Source: Apoda limacodes (Eukaryota > Arthropoda > Insecta > Lepidoptera > Limacodidae). Taken from it: DNA of 64,000 nt. Every line of letters starts with the position of its first letter. Positions within the stretch are counted from its first letter, which is position 1. Positions 58,345 to 64,000 of the stretch are shown here, piece after piece. Made by a program: the position numbers and the translations under genes. The stretch is taken from assembly GCA_946406115.1 (NCBI GenBank), contig OX291556.1, forward strand, positions 10,322,501 to 10,386,500, read 5' to 3'. The notes below the pieces were generated by a model that was not told the origin of the DNA, did not search any database, and saw only the letters and a program-made list of their open reading frames with translations.

Positions 58345-58898
58345 TAGGGTTACCATCTGACCGGATAAAGCCGGTCTTGGCCGGATTTTTAGGTATCAGA
58401 CCGGACTCCGCCCGGATTTTAAGTCAGACCGGATTTTTGACCTGATGACGCAAAACTGTTTGAAGAGTTTTGTCTGCTTAAAAAGCTTCTAAACACAAAT
58501 TAAGTACACAAGAATTTTTTTTAATACAATTAAGGACAGCTTAAGAATTTCAGAGCTTCTGAACATTTGTCAGTATTGTTTTAGTATTTTGCCACATAAC
58601 GCAAATGTGGAGCGAGTCTTTTCTCTTCTGACTTCACAGTGGACAAAAGAAAGAAATAGACTCAGAAAGAGTCAGTTAGAGCCATATTGCTTACGCAATA
58701 TAACTAAACACATGACGTGCGAACAATTTTACAATGAAATAAGTGGAAAAGCCAACTTTTTGAAACCAAAAATATATAAATAAATAAATACGTTATTAAA
58801 TACAGTGATTTTTTTATACATAACCGGATTTTTTTTTCAAAACCAGGATTTTTAGACTTGTCAGACAGGAATTTGCAGTTTTAGGCCTGGTAACCCTA
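58345..58898 (+). mobile_element. hAT element, 554 bp, with perfect 8-bp duplication
   Basis: Left end TAGGGTTACCATCTGACCGG, right end GGCCTGGTAACCCTA. CTCATAGA stands at both 58337-58344 and 58899-58906, an exact 8-bp target duplication as expected for hAT transposons. Inside, 58570-58783 encodes the C-terminal dimerisation region of a hAT transposase. The element is therefore an internally deleted derivative of an autonomous hAT. The intact duplication suggests a comparatively recent insertion. Confidence 0.9.
58589..58783 (+). pseudogene. hAT transposase C-terminal dimerisation remnant
   Basis: Reads NANVERVFSLLTSQWTKERN, RLRKSQLEPYCLRNITKHM, then TCEQFYNEISGKANFLKP. The NxxxERxFSLL...W motif is the signature of the hAT dimerisation domain. 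The zinc finger and catalytic RNase-H fold are absent from the 554-bp element. Confidence 0.8.
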
Positions 58899-58906
58899 CT
58901 CATAGA

Positions 58907-59931
58907 CAACTTGACTGCGCATTTCCTTGACAGCTGTGAAACAAAAGGCTTCAAAAGTGTGACAGCGACGAAGCAAACCTTTGGTCTCTTGTCTCTTTCT
59001 AACTTTTTAAAAAAAAACATAAGCAAACAAAATGGTAGAAGTTGATAGAAAGAGAAAAGAAACCACAACTTTATCTCTTTTTAAAAGATTGTCAATTTTG
59101 TGGCGCTGTTGTGCAAGTACATATAGGACAGATTACAGACCTTTTTAGACGTTGACTTTAACGTCTAAATTCACCTATGCTTGACACCCTTTTTCCGACT
59201 TAATTTCATAACAATACTACCTTAACTCTAGGAGTATTAAATTAGAAATAATTGGCAAAATTATCATGTCAGCATGAAATATATTTCTAGTCCTTTTTTT
59301 TTATTTTCATTGCCAATCTTACAAAATCTTTTTTAGTTTTTTGGAAATAATTGTGAATAGCCGTATCTAAATATAATGAAAACATAGATGTATCTTAAAT
59401 CTGAAACAATTAAATAGATTCATTCATATAGCGTCGGATGCGAGCCGTGTCCTAGTTTGCTGATGGATTAGCGCGAGGCCGCGACCCGCCGCAATTATAT
59501 ACCCGAAACAGTCGCAGAGATCGCGCTCTAACTAATTATTCCGCGGCTCGCTGCTCATCAACAGAACGTTCAACAATGTAGTATGTGGCACTGGCGACTA
59601 TACACCGACCGACACATATATATGCTGGTACTATATAGTCATATTACCGCAAGAGATAACTCTGCAGTGCCAGGTAGGAAATCTTGTGAAATCAAGGTAT
59701 ACGTCTGGATGACTTTAAAAGACAGTTCAGAAATGGCAGAGAATAGTGTTTATATAGTTTAGCTATCCCATGTATTGACAAATCATAATTTCAAGTATGT
59801 AACCTTACCTAACACAAACACAAAAAGGAGCCATAATAAAATGGCGATTATGACATCTAAAATTGGTTTCTTTTTTATTTCTTTTCTGTAAAGATACGAA
59901 AGGAATAGTACCTAAATTATTTATTATTAAA
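58907..59931. other. Putative intron 2
   Basis: 59430-59570 is a GC-richer island (GGATTAGCGCGAGGCCGCGA, TAATTATTCCGCGGCTCGC) without repeat match in the window. No gene supported. Confidence 0.35.
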
Positions 59932-59970
59932 GCTTGTTTGCCACCTTAGTGGCATAAAAAAAAAACTAGT
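59932..59970 (+). mobile_element. CR1/Jockey LINE 3' tail, minimal
   Basis: AAAGCTTGTTTGCCACCTTA, GTGGCATAAAAAAAAA. Only the last 35 or so bases of the element. It abuts the head of repeat family B. Confidence 0.65.
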
Positions 59971-60300
59971 TGCACTCTGGGAGTGCCGGCAGAAGTGAAA
60001 ACCTTTACACACGATTCGCGCTTAACACTCTAATAATGTTTGTTTATTTACTTTTTTGACGTAGTATATTTGACATCGCAATCTGTCATAGAATTAAAAT
60101 TCCATATCCAACCTCCCTGTACTACTCATAATCGCGAATACTAAAAATAAAAATTATAATAGGCGTGGCATTACGGTTTCCGTCTTACGAATTTCCACGA
60201 TTAGGACACGTGACCTGACGCGAGTTTATCATTATTTACCCATACCAAAAAAAGTGCACAACGCCCGCTAAAGAAGTTTTCACTTCAAAAATAGGCTACC
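59966..60300 (+). repeat. Dispersed repeat family B, copy 3
   Basis: AGTTGCACTCTGGGAGTGCC, GACGTAGTATATTTGACATC, AATTAAAATTCCATATCCAA, then GCGTGGCATTACGGTTTCCG and GACCTGACGCGAG. It combines the blocks found separately in copies 1 and 2, so it is the most complete copy. Confidence 0.65.
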
Positions 60301-60907
60301 ATATAATTTATGCATATATAATCTAATAGGTACATCTTATCCCGGTCGGGAAAGGTTTTAAGTACACCACCATGTCAGCAAAGGTTTTAAGAAGCTATTT
60401 TATTTGGACTTAGTTCGAAACATCAATTATATCTATTTGTATACACATTTCCACAATCCGCACTGGGCCCGCATGTGGACTATGGCCCAAATCGCCCTCG
60501 GTGAAGGTAGGCCGTGCCCCAACAGTGGGGACTTATGAGCCTGATAAGGTATGATTATCCTAACTGCATCTAGCTCTGGACGAAAATCTTTTGACTACCT
60601 TATCCATTCACTTCCAGTTATTTTATTCAACTCTTCTTCAGGCTTCTTCGAGCAGGCAGGTGTCCTACACTTTGATTTCTACATAATACGTGATCTCCGC
60701 TCCGGAACTCTGTTATTTGTCCTGCAACATATTGTATATCCTTCGTAAAAACCTTACACATAACTTTAAACAGCTGTTTTCCATGCTTGATTTGCAAATT
60801 TATGGATCTGGCGACTGCGTTCATGTTTTGGAGTCGTCGTCGTAACAAGTGGAATGTATCATGGATAATATTATGCATAGGTAGGTATTGTTCCCTAATT
60901 CAAGCCT
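60301..60907. other. Non-coding stretch with LINE-like scrap
   Basis: 60440-60545 (CAATCCGCACTGGGCCCGCA, TGGACTATGGCCCAAA) resembles the 3' end of RTE-type elements common in moths. The reverse frame 60627-60878 is unassigned. Confidence 0.4.
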
Positions 60908-61039
60908 GTGTTCCTAAATTTGAACCAGCAACCTGGCCAGTACGGTGTGACGTCATATTTCTGAACAGTTCAGCAGTTTGACGTTAGATAATGACGTCAC
61001 ACCGTACTGGCCAGTATGCTGGTTCAAATTTAGGAACAC
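60908..61039. repeat. 132-bp hairpin with 49-bp arms
   Basis: 60908-60956 and 60991-61039 are inverted copies with two mismatches in 49 (TGGCCAGTACGGTGTGACGT in the left arm). The 34-base loop contains a second short palindrome, CTGAACAGTTCAG. Confidence 0.95.
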
Positions 61040-61865
61040 GAACCAAGTAAAGTAGTTAAATCATCTATATTGTCCGTAAATCTATGGTGAAAAGAGTACA
61101 ATAATTAAGTATTTCAAACCGTATGATTTCTTGTGAGGACAAAAGGTTCAGACGTAATTTATCAAAAGGCTAGCTGAATTCTCCTGTCCCATTGTTATTA
61201 AGGCCTGTACTAAATAGACATATCTACATAATTATCTTTTTAGGGTTCCGTGGGCAAAAATGGAACCCTGGTGATTACTAACGCCTATTATGTCTGCGCT
61301 GTCTTTGCATAGAGGTACAACGTTACTTATACTCTTAGGCATTAGATTTATAATGTATGATAGACATGACATGAACATTAAAACTTAAATACAGTTATCT
61401 ACGACCACTAAGCAATCCACTTCGAAATGACTTCGATTTTAAATTAAACTTATTTTTAAAATTGTATTATGTTGTTTATCATGTTTTGGTTGGGTTTTAC
61501 CAGATTTTTATTATCTCGTGACACTCGTATGGTATTATTATGTAGAGCTACTTTACGTAAACAAAGTGACGCTAATGAACTATAAAATGTGGAAGTTTAT
61601 GTGACATAAAAATTATCAGTGATGCCTTAAAATTTTTTATAACCAATATATTAATATTAGAATAATAATCTGTAGGGTCGAAGGTGAAGTCAGTAATTTT
61701 TTTTTTATTATTTATTATTATAATGATGCGTTACCTGCCAGATACGCGGAGGAACTTGAGTGAATCCAAGACGCACCTGTGTCTTCCGGTCAGTTTTACT
61801 TTTACCGAGTCACCACCCGTAAAGGACGTTGCTCAACCGTGGAAATCCGTTACAAAATACATAAA
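61040..61865. other. Non-coding stretch
   Basis: 61240-61300 has a scrap of the GGGTTCCGT repeat edge. No gene supported. Confidence 0.4.
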
Positions 61866-62176
61866 ATTTTTAAACACTTGCTTTTCTTTAACATTAGAAT
61901 AATATAAAAATTCAATCTAACCGAAAATTGTACTAAAAAGTAAAAAATAATTTTTCAAAATGAATATAAAAAAATTATATCCACGTACGACTGCAAGAAA
62001 AGCAAGGATGCGCTACACACAAATATTTGACGTGTTAGAGTTTTAGTGGATATTAATTGAGAGTTTATCAAGTGATTGTATGTAACCGCGCAGGCCTTGC
62101 TTTTCTTGCAGTCGTACGTGGATATAATTTTTTTTATACCATTCCAATGTTTTAAGAAAAGCAAGTTTTTAAAAAA
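61866..62176. mobile_element. Nested foldback structure, about 310 bp
   Basis: The outer arms, 61866-61912 and 62131-62176, are imperfect inverted copies (CACTTGCTTTTCTTTAACAT and its relative). The inner arms, 61969-62008 and 62093-62132, are a near-perfect inverted pair of about 38 bp (ATATCCACGTACGACTGCAA with AGAAAAGCAAGG). Two inverted pairs sharing the string CTTGCTTTTCTT suggest a foldback element that has folded or duplicated on itself. Confidence 0.75.
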
Positions 62177-63492
62177 ATCTTTTTTTACTTTTTTTTTATT
62201 TTATACTTTTTAGAGATAATTTAATTGAATTTTTGTAGTTTATTGCCCAAGTTTCATAAGTTCGGTGATAAGAAATTGGAAAACGATATTATGTACAATA
62301 TAAATTAGTAATTAAATTTTAACTTAATTTTTCACGTTCTACTCTAATGTCCACCTTCAGGTGCATTTCCTGCATATGCCAAGAGGTGATAACATCAAAA
62401 TGAACATTAAATTCGTGATCTGCGTCCCTCAAACACTTGGATACCCATTTTGAAGATTTTTAAATTTTTCACCTCACCCATGGTACAACTCTGGGAGGGG
62501 GTTGTTGGTCAGAGTAACTGTGGAATATGGTATTGTCATCTGACCTTGGTAAGTATGCAAAATTTCATCGAAAGGTAATAACAGGAAGTATGTTTGATTA
62601 AGCTTGCAAGATTCCACCACAAGATGGAAGGAAAAAAAAAGGGAAACATTATAGTTAAATAAAAGCAAGTAAAAATAAATAAAGGACTTTAGTCGAGTAT
62701 TATTTTGTGGTAATGCTCCATTTATAAGACTGGGAATGGCGTCTCAGTCGTAGGTACATACTTTGATGACATAGGTTCCGTAGCTATTCCTAAATGATTA
62801 GGTACGAAAAAGTTACGGGTAGGTACGGTTTCTTTGTATACCATGCGGACCGACACTGTACGAACGCAAGCTGTTGTAATCAACTACATGATAACTTGGC
62901 CGACATTTGTTAAAGTTCGGAAAAACTTTATCGTATTCATTTTATTTTGTACTACTTTTACTACTAGCTTTTGTCAGCGTCTCATCCCGCTCTTAATTCT
63001 TATATCGGCGTGAGATTCTTGATTGCTCCGTCCTGATTATAGTACCTAAGGAAGTTTGATATCAGTACGGATCAACCCACTGCCGTCCTGTAAGTCTAAA
63101 CAAAAAATCTGTGAGAGTTCCTTGTTTATATACCGAACCCTAAAAACGGTAGCCGTATCCAGACATGAAACAGCAGCAGTGACAGACGACAAATTTCGAA
63201 ACGCTCCCACAGTTCTCTATCTTTGTGGAGATAAAATTGTTTACACTAAAATGCGAGCGGATCGTCGAAACACATGGTGATTGGTGTAAACACGCGCGAA
63301 ATACATATACCTACTTATTGTAGAACCACAGCCTAAACATTCATTATATTCTACAGTCAGTCATCGCTTTTAATAAATCTGACAGTTTCGATAGAGTCAT
63401 GACGACGCCGCGACAAAATGTATAACTGGCTAGATATAGCAATAGTCTAGCCATATGTGACAAACATACAGGCTAGATTAAAGCTAAATGAA
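62177..63492. other. Non-coding stretch
   Basis: The forward frame 63056-63280 (ending KIVYTKMRADRRNTW) is unassigned and not called. No repeat boundaries recognised. Confidence 0.35.
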
Positions 63493-63803
63493 TGGTACGT
63501 TATGTAATATCACGTTTGTGGCATAGAATACCATCGATGAAAGGTGGATGATAAAGGCATACATTCGTTACATATCTGACCAACCCTTCGGGTTTAAGTG
63601 TTATGATGGTTTTTTTTATAATCATTAAAATTTTATGAAACATTTTAATAAGGGTATCAGAATGATACGGTATATAATATCACTTTGGGGCATGGAATAC
63701 CATCAGTGAAACGTGGTTATAAGCATACATTCGTTACATCTCTGACCACCCCTTTGGGGATAAGTGTCATGATGGTTTTTTTATAATCACTACAATTCTA
63801 TGG
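63493..63803. repeat. Two-copy repeat, 170-bp period
   Basis: 63493-63638 and 63663-63803 are diverged direct copies sharing TAATATCAC, GCATACATTCGTTACAT, TCTGACCA.CCCTT, ATGATGGTTTTTTT and ATAATCA. The array may continue outside the window only if further copies follow after 63804, where none is seen. Confidence 0.85.
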
Positions 63804-64000
63804 GGGAAAAAAATGGTCCCCCGTCTCACCGCGTTACTACACGATTGCTTTGTCTAGACTGAATAAAATAATTTTTGCTGTGGTAATTTATTGTCTTGAA
63901 AAGCTTAAAAGATAAATTTTGAGATAAACAAATCCAAATTTAGAGCCAAACATTTTACTAATTTACATGACCACACGAAATTAGAGCCAATTATGAAGTA
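63804..64000. other. Non-coding window end
   Basis: Nothing recognised; AGAGCCAA occurs twice (63940-63965 and 63980-63990). Confidence 0.4.

Noticed and set aside
60627..60878. 83-codon reverse frame
   Set aside because: Basic-rich and without motifs; next to an RTE-like scrap, more likely element-derived noise.
63056..63280. 74-codon forward frame near the window end
   Set aside because: No family resemblance, no splice sites and no supporting context.
1..64000. Endogenous retrovirus or LTR retrotransposon
   Set aside because: No long direct terminal repeats, protease, integrase or envelope-like frames were found; all reverse transcriptase matches are of non-LTR type.

Overview
The window looks like intron-rich, repeat-laden nuclear DNA of a moth or butterfly (Lepidoptera). 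The base composition is strongly AT-rich. Almost every open frame with recognisable protein similarity belongs to a transposable element. Several dispersed repeats are of types I associate with moth genomes: the GGGTTCCGTACCC...GGCCGATTTT repeat, tRNA-headed SINEs, and a CR1/Jockey-type LINE whose 3' ends all close with GCCACCTTAGTGGTATAAAA. No bacterial-style operons, CRISPR arrays or rRNA genes are visible.

Layout. 1-7 kb: two PIF/Harbinger-like MITEs with diagnostic 3-bp duplications, a battered LINE fragment and dispersed repeats. 8.4-10.2 kb: a six-copy, 294-bp tandem array built from part of a SINE. 11-19 kb: two broken hAT transposases (GTF2IRD2-like and ZMYM1-like), a second LINE fragment and several MITE-like repeats. 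20-27 kb: LINE copies, including the longest one (endonuclease plus reverse transcriptase, broken by shifts and stops). 27.5-32.6 kb: a foldback element with 190-bp arms, a dead Tc1 transposon carrying a nested LINE insertion, and a reverse-strand LINE with an internal deletion.

The only candidate host gene starts at 36939. A GC-richer upstream stretch is followed by a first coding exon (36939-37097) with a signal peptide and a Cys-x3-Cys motif, ending at a phase-0 GT donor. A second 60-bp exon (41348-41407) has a good acceptor and donor, is also phase 0, and adds another paired-cysteine motif. The spliced cysteine pattern resembles the extracellular start of Sevenless/ROS1 receptor tyrosine kinases, so I propose the 5' end of a sevenless-like gene on the + strand. 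No further exon is convincing. From 41.4 kb to the end the window is probably a very long second intron filled with SINEs, LINE tails, hairpins and a 554-bp hAT element with perfect 8-bp duplications.

The elements are nested: LINE in Tc1, LINE tail in a dispersed repeat, and hAT in another repeat. Nearly all are visibly inactivated, so the window is mainly a record of transposition and decay around the start of one host gene.
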